Shown piece after piece: positions 53,596-61,746 of a stretch of 64,000 bases of DNA (its first letter is position 1; each line of letters begins with the position of its first letter). The notes under the pieces are model-generated. The model ran no database searches, had not been told where the DNA came from, and saw nothing but the letters and a program-made list of their open reading frames with translations. Origin of the DNA: JBJHBP01 sp050485685 (lineage in GTDB: Bacteria; Pseudomonadota; Gammaproteobacteria; Steroidobacterales; Rariloculaceae). The stretch covers positions 1 through 64,000 of the forward strand of contig JBJHBW010000016.1 of assembly GCA_050485685.1 (NCBI GenBank). Reading direction: 5' to 3'. The position numbers and the translations under genes are program-made.

Positions 53596-54405
53596 CTACT
53601 GCCCGGCCCGTTCGGAAGGCAATGATGACGTGCCGGGCTCTGGACCACGCTCGCGCGCCACCGCGCGATCAGCATGACGTTTCATGTGTCGAAAAAACGT
53701 GCCGGTAGCGTTTGACCAGGCGATGACCATGCCTCGCCAGCCTGCCAGTATCCCCAGCTGCAGGATATAGCTGCGGAAGAAAGCCCAGAAAGCCCGCAGC
53801 AGAATGACCGGCGCCGGATGCACCTTGCCCTGACGCTTGCGACGCAATTCGGAGTAGTAGCTGATGCGGCGCAGAAACTCATCGATGTCGGTGACTGCGT
53901 CATGCCACAGCTTGCCGTCCAGGTGCACCAGTCGGGAGCCTTCGGGAAGGATGAGGTTCTCGTGCACCGGCGCATCGTTGAACCGGAATTTTTCGCGATG
54001 ATACAGGCGCGGTGGATAGTCCCTGCCCCACCCGCCACGACGTACATCCCGCCCAAGAAACAGGTTACGTCGATCGACCGTGTACGCCGTCATCGGATCA
54101 TCCAGGGCCAGTGTATCCATCAATCGCACCAGCTCGGGGCTGAGTTCCTCGTCGGCATGCACCGACAACACCCAGTCGCCGTCAGCGAGCCCTGCAGCAT
54201 GATTGTAGGTAGGACCAAAGCCGAAGAACTCGCCCGTCTCCACACGAACATTCTGGAAACGCCGGCATAACGCAATCGTGTCGTCCGTTGAACCGTTGTC
54301 GTAAACGACGACCGACGGAAACCCGGCAAGACTGCCCAGGGCGCGCTCTATGGTCGCGGATGCGTTACGGGTGATCAGTACGGGATGGATTTCGCGAAGA
54401 CTCAT
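53596..54405 (-). CDS. Glycosyltransferase family 2, WaaE/KdtX-like
   Basis: A 269-residue GT-A enzyme from ATG 54405. It has VLITRNASATIERAL, VVYDNGSTDDT, the D-x-D-like SVHADEEL, and the RRNLFLGRDVRRGGWGRDYP-type acceptor region seen in lipopolysaccharide core glucosyltransferases of the WaaE/KdtX type, followed by LRLYHRE-like and a C-terminal amphipathic helical region with LLRAFWAFFRSYILQLG. It likely decorates the LPS inner core at the inner membrane. It converges on the GT4 gene. Confidence 0.83.
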   Translation of the reverse strand: MSLREIHPVLITRNASATIERALGSLAGFPSVVVYDNGSTDDTIALCRRFQNVRVETGEFFGFGPTYNHAAGLADGDWVLSVHADEELSPELVRLMDTLALDDPMTAYTVDRRNLFLGRDVRRGGWGRDYPPRLYHREKFRFNDAPVHENLILPEGSRLVHLDGKLWHDAVTDIDEFLRRISYYSELRRKRQGKVHPAPVILLRAFWAFFRSYILQLGILAGWRGMVIAWSNATGTFFRHMKRHADRAVARERGPEPGTSSLPSERAGQ

Positions 54406-54709
54406 GCGCGGCGCTGCGGCGGAACCTGTGGGATCTGGGGCCGCAAACAGGCGGCATCCCATCAATTGAAGCACGCGTACCCATGCCTGTCCAGACGCCA
54501 ACCCTGCGAAGGCCCGCGCGAGTTGGGCCGTGCGTGGTTTATCGCTATGCTAGGGATGAGCGGGCCTGGAAGACTTGTCCGGATTGCTGCAACGAAACAA
54601 TGGCGTCAGTCGGCCTGCTGATGACTGCCCCATCAGCCTTATCCGAAACAAGCGTCCGCCAGGAAACAGATAATCGACGTGCAGAGCCGCTGCGCAGAAG
54701 GTGGGTGGT
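54406..54709. other. Divergent intergenic region, GT2 and DksA-like genes
   Basis: About 304 bases between genes transcribed apart. I see no repeat, hairpin or recognisable promoter consensus; only AAGGTGG just before the DksA-like start is clear. Confidence 0.5.
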
Positions 54710-55051
54710 ATGGAGCAGTTTGCCGATATCCGCGAACAGCTGATCGCAAAGCAGGCCGAACTTGCGGATCGGCTTCAGCGCATCAAGGATAACCTCACAT
54801 CCGGTCGCAGTGCCGACTCGCAGGAGCAGGCGCAGGAACTTGAGAATGCCGAGGTGGTCGATGCGCTGGGCAACGAAGCACGCATAGAACTGAGCCGTAT
54901 TGCGAAAGCACTGGATCAGCTGAAGAACGGAACCTATGGCACCTGCCTGGACTGTGCCGAGGAAATCCCGATCGCACGCCTGCGCGCGCAGCCTTTCGCC
55001 GACCGTTGCATACGCTGTGCCACGGCCCGGGAGGCGCAGGGCCAGCGTTGA
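54710..55051 (+). CDS. DksA/TraR-type zinc-finger protein
   Basis: A 113-residue protein starting at ATG 54710 behind AAGGTGG. The first about 75 residues form a helical coiled coil; the C-terminal C4 zinc finger has CLDC (about 84-87) and CIRC (about 102-105). DksA-type proteins insert a coiled coil into the RNA polymerase secondary channel. The coiled-coil tip does not show a clear DxxDxA motif, so it may be a TraR-like paralogue with altered activity. A short gap of 40 bases leads to the ABC gene. Confidence 0.83.
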   Translation: MEQFADIREQLIAKQAELADRLQRIKDNLTSGRSADSQEQAQELENAEVVDALGNEARIELSRIAKALDQLKNGTYGTCLDCAEEIPIARLRAQPFADRCIRCATAREAQGQR

Positions 55052-55091
55052 CCACACGACCCGTGCGACCCGACAACGCGACCACGCAACG

Positions 55092-56618
55092 GTGACTCCG
55101 CCTGCACTGCTGACGCTCAGGAACGTCGAAGTCGCCGTGCAGGGGCAGATCATTCTGCGTGATATCTACTGGCAGGTCCTGCCGGGACAGCATTGGGGGA
55201 TCGTCGGCGGTAACGGCAGCGGCAAGAGCACGCTCCTGAAACTGGCGGCCGGCATGCTGTGGCCGGCACCCGGGAGGGGCACGCGTTGCTACGATTTCGG
55301 CGATGGCCCCATGTGCGACGCGGTCGAAGCACGGCGCCGCATCACCTGGGTCGGTGACGAACTCCAGGATCTGTATTTCCGCCGCGATTGGAACTTCCGC
55401 GCACTGGACGTGGTGCTGACGGGACTGTATCGCACGGACATCCCGCGACGCAGACCGACACGACACGATATCGCCCACGCACAGGAGCTGCTGGCCAGGA
55501 CCGGACTGCTGCATCTCGCCTCACGCCCATTTTTGCAACTGTCGCGCGGAGAACAGCGACGCGTACTGATTGCTCGTGCGCTGGCCTTTCGTCCGGCCCT
55601 GCTGCTGCTCGATGAACCGGCCGCGGGCCTGGACGCAACGTCACGCTCAGTCCTGGACGGCATGCTGCAGGGCGTTGCCGCGCACACGGTACTGATCTGT
55701 GCCGAGCATCACCGGCACGATCTGCCGGCGATGACCACACACACGCTGACACTGGCGAATGGGAGGATTGTGGCCGCAGAAGCGGCACGGCCGGCCTCAT
55801 CCGGCAGGGGACGTCCCGCGCTGTCGAACGCAACCATCGCGGCTACCGGCGCAACGATGTTGGCCACGGCCGGAACGGCAATGGTGGCAGCAGAGTCATC
55901 GGCATCCGGGGAAGTTCAGGCGACGCCAGGCGCAGACTTTCCGACTGCACTGATTTCACTGCGTAACGCCAGCGTCTGGATCGGCACGCGCAGGCTGCTC
56001 GCGGATCTGAACTGGCAGCTGAATCCGGGTTGCCACTGGCTGGTGCTGGGCAACAATGGTGCCGGCAAAAGCACTTTTCTGCGCCTGCTGCATGGTCAAC
56101 TGAGGCCCGCTCTGGGCGGCCACATCAGCTGGCCGGCATTGGGCAATCCGCGCAACATCTGGCACCTGCGCGAACGCGTCGCCTGGGTGTCACCGCAGCT
56201 GCAGGCGGATTACCGATACCCGACGACAGTGCGCTCATGCATTGCATCCGGTTTCACCTCCAGCATCGGACAGACAAGGCCGCCTGATGATCTGCAGGCA
56301 CAACGCATAGACGAACTGCTCGCATCATTCGAGCTGCTGCCATACGCGGACAGGCTTCTGACCGCGCTGTCCTACGGACAGGTCAGACGCGCGCTGATCT
56401 GTCGCGCCATCGCACGCCGCCCCGACATACTGCTTCTGGATGAGCCATGGGAAGGCCTGGATGCTGACGTGGCCGGGCTGGTCCAGGCCAGACTGGATGA
56501 TCTGGTTGCCGAAGGGGCGCACCTGGTCTGTGCCTCGCACTGGTCACGATTCGCCGCGCAGTTCATGTCGCGCTATACGCACAGCCTGGAACTGGAGGGC
56601 GGTCGCGTTCGCACGTAG
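55092..56618 (+). CDS. Twin-ATPase ABC protein, ModF-like
   Basis: A 508-residue protein with two ABC domains. Domain 1 has Walker A GGNGSGKST (39-47), signature LSRGEQRR and Walker B LLLLDEPAAGLD; domain 2 has GNNGAGKST (320-328), LSYGQVRR and ILLLDEPWEGLD. A Ala/Ser-rich 60-residue linker joins them. The closest recalled relative is ModF, an orphan twin ATPase of molybdate regions. No transmembrane partner adjoins it, so it may not be a transporter. The GTG start is a best guess. Encoded 40 bases after the DksA-like gene. Confidence 0.8.
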   Translation: MTPPALLTLRNVEVAVQGQIILRDIYWQVLPGQHWGIVGGNGSGKSTLLKLAAGMLWPAPGRGTRCYDFGDGPMCDAVEARRRITWVGDELQDLYFRRDWNFRALDVVLTGLYRTDIPRRRPTRHDIAHAQELLARTGLLHLASRPFLQLSRGEQRRVLIARALAFRPALLLLDEPAAGLDATSRSVLDGMLQGVAAHTVLICAEHHRHDLPAMTTHTLTLANGRIVAAEAARPASSGRGRPALSNATIAATGATMLATAGTAMVAAESSASGEVQATPGADFPTALISLRNASVWIGTRRLLADLNWQLNPGCHWLVLGNNGAGKSTFLRLLHGQLRPALGGHISWPALGNPRNIWHLRERVAWVSPQLQADYRYPTTVRSCIASGFTSSIGQTRPPDDLQAQRIDELLASFELLPYADRLLTALSYGQVRRALICRAIARRPDILLLDEPWEGLDADVAGLVQARLDDLVAEGAHLVCASHWSRFAAQFMSRYTHSLELEGGRVRT

Positions 56619-56654
56619 CAAGGCCGTTGAGCAGGTGTGGCGGCCGGTTCTACC

Positions 56655-57044
56655 TCAGTGGTGCTGATGCAGTCGTCTTACATCGCGAAAGTTCAGCCAA
56701 TGCGCGGACGCAAGCACGACACTGCCAAAAATCGTGACGGTGATTTCCAGCCACTCCGCCCAACGGTCGTGCCCCCATAACGCCGAGAGCATCAACAGTC
56801 CGATACCTACCGCTCCGACGGCAGGAATCCGCAGCTTCTCGTGGATACGAAATCCGAGCACGAAACCGGCAACACTTGTCGGAACGACCAGCCAAAGCAT
56901 GAGCTCATGGAAGTGGCCGTAAACGCCAATGGAGATCGCGAGTACGGGGAGCACCACGACGACCAGCGGCACGGCCAGACAATGCACGATGCAAACCGCG
57001 GACAGCGCAATAGCGATACGGTCGAAGTATCTGGATATGCTCAT
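56655..57044 (-). CDS. MerC-like small membrane protein
   Basis: A 129-residue protein from ATG 57044 with four hydrophobic segments. The first contains the MerC-type cysteine motif SAVCIVHCLAVPLVV (Cys18 and Cys22). It ends in a His-rich LHQHH. MerC family members move mercuric ions or, in many genomes, are of unknown role. No mer operon genes adjoin it. It converges on the twin-ATPase gene. Confidence 0.83.
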   Translation of the reverse strand: MSISRYFDRIAIALSAVCIVHCLAVPLVVVVLPVLAISIGVYGHFHELMLWLVVPTSVAGFVLGFRIHEKLRIPAVGAVGIGLLMLSALWGHDRWAEWLEITVTIFGSVVLASAHWLNFRDVRRLHQHH

Positions 57045-57222
57045 AGTGATGCGTGCCGGATCCGTAGAAATCCGCGGTTGGCGTGTGATGACGTGAAAAA
57101 ACCGCCGCAACGGGTTGTGACGCCTGCCGCAACAACCCGTCTTTCCGGACAAATTGGTCCCGACCCGGGTGGCCGGGTAACATTTTCGCATCGTGACGGG
57201 CCGATGAACAGGCGGAGAGAAA

Positions 57223-57984
57223 ATGGACATCAGGGGCAGCGCGGTTCTGATCACCGGTGCGGCGCGGGGACTGGGCGCCGCGATGGCCCGTACCCTGGCC
57301 GCCGGCGGCGCCCGTCTGGCGCTGGTTGACCTCAGTGAAGAATCGCTGCTCGACATCCGCGATCAGTGCACGGCAGTCGGCGCCGAGGTATACATCCATG
57401 CCGCGGACGTCGCCCGCGAGGATCAGGTCGTTGCGCTGTATGAGCGTGCCGCGGCGGATCTTGGCGGACTCGATGTCTCCGTCGCAAACGCCGGCATCCT
57501 GCGCGACGCACAGCTGATCAAGGTCCGGAACGGTGAGATCGTCGACCGCATGTCGCTGCAGCAGTGGCAGTCGGTCATCGATGTAAACCTGACCGGCGTG
57601 TTCCTGTGCGGTCGTGAGGCCGCCACGCAGATGCTGCGCAGCGGCCGCGCCGGCTGCATTGTCAACATCTCCAGCATTTCCCGGCACGGAAATTTCGGGC
57701 AAAGCAATTATTCAGCTGCCAAGGCCGGGGTAGCCGCGCTGACGCGCGTATGGTCGAAAGAGCTTGCCCGCTACAGTATCCGCGTCAACGCGATTGCGCC
57801 GGGATTCGTGCGCACCGAGATGGTGGCCGGCATGAAACCGGAGATGCTGCAGAAAATGAGTGCAGGGATCCCGCTGCAGCGACTGGGGGAACCCGAAGAG
57901 ATCGCGCAGACGCTCGCCTACATCATAGGCAACGACTATCTCAATGGCAGCGTGATCGAAGTCGATGGTGGACAGCGCCTGTAA
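57223..57984 (+). CDS. Short-chain dehydrogenase/reductase (FabG-like)
   Basis: A 253-residue classical SDR behind a GGAGAG site. The NAD(P) motif TGAARGLG is at 11-18, VANAG follows, and the catalytic Ser and Tyr-x-x-x-Lys lie in NISSIS and NYSAAKAG. GSVIEVDGG closes the fold as in 3-oxoacyl-ACP reductases. An acidic residue after the second strand (VDLSEE) favours NAD(H). Substrate not predictable. It ends just before the shared terminator hairpin. Confidence 0.88.
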   Translation: MDIRGSAVLITGAARGLGAAMARTLAAGGARLALVDLSEESLLDIRDQCTAVGAEVYIHAADVAREDQVVALYERAAADLGGLDVSVANAGILRDAQLIKVRNGEIVDRMSLQQWQSVIDVNLTGVFLCGREAATQMLRSGRAGCIVNISSISRHGNFGQSNYSAAKAGVAALTRVWSKELARYSIRVNAIAPGFVRTEMVAGMKPEMLQKMSAGIPLQRLGEPEEIAQTLAYIIGNDYLNGSVIEVDGGQRL

Positions 57985-57991
57985 ATAAGAA

Positions 57992-58021
57992 AGGCCGGGC
58001 GATGATCACACCGCCCGGCCT
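57992..58021. terminator. Hairpin terminator between converging genes
   Basis: AGGCCGGGCG (57992-58001) and CGCCCGGCCT (58012-58021) form a perfect 10-bp stem around a 10-base loop. On the minus strand it is followed by TTTCTTATTT, so it mainly ends the amt transcript, but it also lies 8 bases after the plus-strand dehydrogenase gene. Confidence 0.8.
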
Positions 58022-58070
58022 CGTTCAGGTTACAACCTGCCCGACCGTCAACCGGTCAGGCCCCCTCTGA

Positions 58071-59324
58071 TTACTGCTTCGGCGCCTTCACGAATTCCGG
58101 ATAGGCTTCCATACCGCATTCGCCGACGTCCACACCGCGGTACTCCTCTTCCTCGGAGACGCGTATGCCCATCGTCGCCTTCAGTATGGCCCAGACGATC
58201 AGCGCCGCAACGAATACCCAGGCGAAGATCACGAGTACGCCGATAAGCTGCGCCATGAAGGTCGCATCCTCGTTCGACAGCAGCACCGCGAAAATGCCCC
58301 AGATACCGCACACACCGTGCACCGAGATCGCACCGACCGGATCGTCGATCTTCAGCTTGCGATCCATCATGACAATCGATGCGACGACGATCAGACCACC
58401 GATGGCGCCGATGATCGCAGCCAGCAGCGGCGTCGGCGTCAGCGGTTCAGCCGTGATCGAGACCAGACCCGCCAGCGCGCCGTTCAGCGCCATGGTGAGA
58501 TCAGCCTTGCCGAACCACAGCTTGGCCAGCAGCAGTGCAGCGACCAGTCCGCCCGCGGCCGCAAGATTGGTGTTGGTGAACACCAGCGCGACAGCGTTCG
58601 CAGATTCGACGTCAGACACCTTCAGTTCCGAACCGCCGTTGAACCCGAACCAGCCCATCCACAGGATGAACGTGCCCAGCGTCGCAAGCGGCAGATTCGC
58701 ACCCGGTATCGCGTTGACCTGACCACCGGGGCCATATTTGCCCTTCCGCGCACCGAGCAGAATGACGCCAGCCAGCGCTGCGGCGGCACCTGCCATGTGC
58801 ACAATGCCGGATCCGGCATAGTCGGAGTACCCGAGCTCATCCAGGAAGCCTTCGCCCCACGTCCAGAAGCCCTGCACCGGATAGATGAATCCGGTCATGA
58901 CTACTGCAAACACCAGGAATGACCACAGCTTCATGCGCTCGGCGACGGCACCCGAAATGATGGACATCGCGGTGGCGACGAACACGACCTGAAAGAAAAA
59001 GTCCGACAGGTCCGAATAGTAGATGTCGCCGCCGCTGCCCACGACATCCGCCGGCGCGTTATCGCCCGCACCGAGCATGCCGATGCTCGGTATCACGCTG
59101 GACAGTCCATCGCCATACATGATGCCGTAACCGCAGATCATGTACATCAGACACGCGATCGAGTAGAGGCCGACATTCTTGGTAAGAATCTCAGCCGTGT
59201 TTTTCGCCCTGACCAGACCCGACTCCAGCATCGTGAAGCCGGCGGCCATCCACATCACCAGCGCGCCGGCCACCAGAAAGTAGAAGGTGTCCAGTGCGTA
59301 GGCGAGTTCAATTACTTCTTCCAT
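58071..59324 (-). CDS. amt: Ammonium channel Amt
   Basis: A 417-residue inner-membrane protein with about eleven membrane helices. AMWMAAGFTMLESGL-type first helix, GIVHMAGAAAAL with the first pore histidine and GAISVHGVCGIWG with the second are present. It conducts ammonium/ammonia and is gated by the PII protein encoded 18 bases upstream. Third gene of the TorF-glnK-amt cluster and likely under nitrogen control from the sigma-54 promoter upstream of torF. Confidence 0.94.
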   Translation of the reverse strand: MEEVIELAYALDTFYFLVAGALVMWMAAGFTMLESGLVRAKNTAEILTKNVGLYSIACLMYMICGYGIMYGDGLSSVIPSIGMLGAGDNAPADVVGSGGDIYYSDLSDFFFQVVFVATAMSIISGAVAERMKLWSFLVFAVVMTGFIYPVQGFWTWGEGFLDELGYSDYAGSGIVHMAGAAAALAGVILLGARKGKYGPGGQVNAIPGANLPLATLGTFILWMGWFGFNGGSELKVSDVESANAVALVFTNTNLAAAGGLVAALLLAKLWFGKADLTMALNGALAGLVSITAEPLTPTPLLAAIIGAIGGLIVVASIVMMDRKLKIDDPVGAISVHGVCGIWGIFAVLLSNEDATFMAQLIGVLVIFAWVFVAALIVWAILKATMGIRVSEEEEYRGVDVGECGMEAYPEFVKAPKQ

Positions 59325-59342
59325 AGCTCTTTACTCCACGCT

Positions 59343-59681
59343 CTAAAGGGCCTGGTCGCCGTTTTCGCCGGTGCGTATGCGCACAGCCTGTTCCAGAGAC
59401 GACACAAAAACCTTGCCGTCGCCTATGGAACCGGTGCCCGCCGCCCCGACGATCGCGTCCACCACCTGATCCGCCAGCGAATCAGGCACCGCCACCTCGA
59501 TCTTGGTCTTGGGCACGAAGTCCACGGAATATTCCGCTCCGCGGTACAGCTCCGTGTGCCCTTTCTGGCGGCCAAATCCCTTGACCTCCGTGACCGTCAT
59601 GCCCTGAACGCCGGCCTCGCCCAATGCCTGGCGCACGTCCTCGAGCTTGAACGGCTTGATTACCGCTGTAATGAGTTTCAT
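59343..59681 (-). CDS. glnK: PII nitrogen-regulatory protein GlnK
   Basis: A 112-residue PII trimer subunit. The T-loop reads GRQKGHTELYRGAEYSVDFV with the uridylylation tyrosine Tyr51, and the C-terminal IRTGENGDQAL matches GlnK/GlnB. GAGGGC lies before the ATG. Linkage to amt identifies it as the GlnK partner that blocks the channel when nitrogen is plentiful. An imperfect hairpin lies between torF and this gene. Confidence 0.95.
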   Translation of the reverse strand: MKLITAVIKPFKLEDVRQALGEAGVQGMTVTEVKGFGRQKGHTELYRGAEYSVDFVPKTKIEVAVPDSLADQVVDAIVGAAGTGSIGDGKVFVSSLEQAVRIRTGENGDQAL

Positions 59682-59702
59682 CGAATTGCCCTCATGGGAA
59701 AG

Positions 59703-59743
59703 GCCCCGCTACCGCTACGCTCGACTGTCTCGATGAGCGGGGC
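59703..59743 (-). terminator. Weak hairpin between torF and glnK
   Basis: GCCCCGCT and AGCGGGGC form an 8-bp stem around 25 loop bases; on the minus strand it is trailed by CTTTCCC. It probably dampens read-through from torF into glnK-amt or protects an mRNA end. No canonical T tract. Confidence 0.4.
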
Positions 59744-59763
59744 TGAACTTGCTGGTATGCCGA

Positions 59764-60408
59764 TCAGCGACCAAGACCAATGGTCTTGCTGATGCCGAAG
59801 ACCAGGCCGTAGTTGCTGCTGCCGTAACGGTTGACGGGGATGTTGTCGCTGTAGACAAGTGCGACCGACAAATCCAGTCCCGCCACTTCACGCCCGTAAC
59901 CGATCTCGAAGTACTCACCGTCGAAGTCACGGCCGAAGGCGCCCAACGTGAAGTAAGGGCCCTTCTCCGGTGCAATGGTCACGGACGTGAACGTGTAGTC
60001 TTCCTTGGCGCCAAATCCGTCCCATTCACCCAGGGCGAAATCCAGCGAGAAGATTCCGTACCCGAGGCCGAGGTTCAATTCCTTGTAGGTGTCATCGAAG
60101 TCATCGGTGTAGAAGTAACCGGTGGCGCCGATTGACCAGGAGAAGTCTCCTGACTCCCCGCCGTAACCGAAGTACAGGTCGGTCTCCAGACCGTCTCCGA
60201 CATCCGCACCCCAGACGCCGATGTAGAAACCGTTCTCGGGTTCGTAGTCGATGCCGGCGAACGCGGACGAGGTCTCCTGGAAGAAACCGCGGTAGATGTA
60301 ATTACTGACCCAACCGAAGTTGGCGGTGAGTTCATCAGCGGAAGCCACAGCGGGTGCTGTCATGAATCCGGCTGCAACGATGGTCGGGACAATGGCTTTT
60401 TTCAACAT
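59764..60408 (-). CDS. TorF-family putative porin
   Basis: A 214-residue protein starting at ATG 60408 with GGAGGAAA upstream. A signal peptide ends in VASADE (residue 24), followed by amphipathic beta-strands beginning LTANFGWVSNYIYRGF, the typical TorF/Gcw_chp start, and ending in a C-terminal strand GLVFGISKTIGLGR. It should be a small outer-membrane barrel. Genes of this family often precede glnK-amt, suggesting a role in nitrogen compound uptake. First gene of the cluster. Confidence 0.88.
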   Translation of the reverse strand: MLKKAIVPTIVAAGFMTAPAVASADELTANFGWVSNYIYRGFFQETSSAFAGIDYEPENGFYIGVWGADVGDGLETDLYFGYGGESGDFSWSIGATGYFYTDDFDDTYKELNLGLGYGIFSLDFALGEWDGFGAKEDYTFTSVTIAPEKGPYFTLGAFGRDFDGEYFEIGYGREVAGLDLSVALVYSDNIPVNRYGSSNYGLVFGISKTIGLGR

Positions 60409-60448
60409 GGCGCGTTTCCTCCTGCGCGATTCAGTGATGCCCCTCCAG

Positions 60449-60465
60449 TGCACCATCTGTGCCAG
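60449..60465 (-). promoter_or_regulatory. Sigma-54 promoter of the torF-glnK-amt cluster
   Basis: On the minus strand CTGGCACAGATGGTGCA has the invariant GG and GC separated by exactly 10 bases, the -24/-12 spacing of sigma-54. The only departure from TGGCAC-N5-TTGC is G for the first T of the -12 element. It lies about 40 bases before the torF ATG, leaving a leader of about 30 bases. Nitrogen control by NtrC would fit the genes downstream. Confidence 0.65.
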
Positions 60466-60613
60466 ATCAGGAAATCGCTTGAATTACTGAGAGTTAGGAG
60501 TTCTGCGCTGGCGCCGCAACGACCTTTCATGCGCCATTTCAGTGCACCTGCGCACCATCATGGAGCGGCGCAAGGGGGTGCGCGAAGACGGTGCGGGAGC
60601 AAGGACTGGCAGG

Positions 60614-60934
60614 CTACAGTTCTTCAGGAGCCACTGTGAACGAGAATCCGTCCATCTGATCGGTGACCCGGATCTGGCAACTTAGGCGTGAGCGTAGCGG
60701 GTCGAAATTCGGGTCGCCCTGCAGCATCTGCAGTTCTTCCCATGAGCGGGGCGGTACCTGCCCCGGACTGTCGGGCTCCACGAGGATGTGGCAGGTGGCA
60801 CACGAGCACATGCCGCCGCAGATCGCTTCGACACTGGCCGGCAGATCGCGGATGTTCTCCATGATCGACAGACCGGGACTTGCGTCCACCTCCACGCGCT
60901 CACCATTGCGGTCGGTCATGTGCAGCTTGACCAT
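60614..60934 (-). CDS. [2Fe-2S] ferredoxin, adrenodoxin type
   Basis: A 106-residue electron carrier with AGGAG before the ATG. Cluster ligands are in ICGGMCSCATCH (three cysteines) and LSCQI. The asymmetric spacing and the IMENIRDLPASVEAICGG stretch match vertebrate-type/isc-like adrenodoxins that serve cytochrome P450s or Rieske monooxygenases. No partner reductase adjoins it. Divergent from the DUF2064 gene. Confidence 0.9.
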   Translation of the reverse strand: MVKLHMTDRNGERVEVDASPGLSIMENIRDLPASVEAICGGMCSCATCHILVEPDSPGQVPPRSWEELQMLQGDPNFDPLRSRLSCQIRVTDQMDGFSFTVAPEEL

Positions 60935-61038
60935 GGCAGATCAACTCCTCAAACCCGGGCCGGAAAAGTCAGCGCGGACTATAGCAAACGGGAATTGCAT
61001 TAAACTCGGCCGTTCGATCGCACTGCGCTGTCCACTAC

Positions 61039-61746
61039 ATGAACCGAAAGACCAAATCCGGCAATGCATCGCGCGCGCCCTGCCCCGGTAAAGATGCCGT
61101 GCTGGTGTTGATGCTGAAAGCGCCGCAGCGCGCCAAGAGCCGACTGGTCGCCGGCATGGGTGCAGCAGGTGTCATGGCGGCCCACCATCTCAGCGCCTGC
61201 GCCCTGGAAGACGCGCAGGACTGGGAAGGCCCGGTATGCCTTGCCCCGGCGGATCCGGCGGATCTGGAGTGGACATTGCAGCACCGGGCCGCCGGCTGGC
61301 TGGTCCTGCCGCAGGCAACCGGCAACCTCGGAACGCGCATCAACCACATCAACCAAAGACTCAATGACGACGGTTTTGACAGGCAGATCTTCATAGGCAT
61401 GGACTGTCCGGAGCTTGACCAAGCCAGTCTGCAGGCTGCTCAGGCAGCGCTCGCCGATCACGATGCCGTGCTTGGCGCGGCGGAAGACGGCGGCGTTGTG
61501 CTGATGGCCACGCGACGCCGCTGGCCGGAACTGGCAACGTTGCCATGGAGCACGCCGCAACTTGGCGAAGCGCTTACACAACGGTTAACCGAGTGCGGCT
61601 GGCAGGTCGGCAGGCAGGCGAAGAAAGTGGATGTGGATGGCCACACCGCATTGCAGACCATGCATGAGCGACTCGCGGGCGACTCGCGGCCGGCACGCCG
61701 TGCCCTTTGCGCATGGCTGATCGAACAGCAACAGGAATACGCATGA
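61039..61746 (+). CDS. DUF2064 GT-A-like nucleotidyl/glycosyltransferase
   Basis: A 235-residue GT-A-fold protein of the DUF2064 family. APQRAKSRL is the nucleotide-binding start, and FIGMDCPELD and GAAEDGGVVLMA are family signatures; the GDS-type motif becomes GMDCP. Relatives appear in arsenosugar and other small-molecule pathways. The ATG start has no clear ribosome site. Its stop overlaps the TVP38 gene by an ATGA quartet. Confidence 0.82.
   Translation: MNRKTKSGNASRAPCPGKDAVLVLMLKAPQRAKSRLVAGMGAAGVMAAHHLSACALEDAQDWEGPVCLAPADPADLEWTLQHRAAGWLVLPQATGNLGTRINHINQRLNDDGFDRQIFIGMDCPELDQASLQAAQAALADHDAVLGAAEDGGVVLMATRRRWPELATLPWSTPQLGEALTQRLTECGWQVGRQAKKVDVDGHTALQTMHERLAGDSRPARRALCAWLIEQQQEYA

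Noticed and set aside
60544..60594. NtrC binding sites
   Set aside because: Half-sites exist but their spacing does not match the paired consensus, so no site is annotated.
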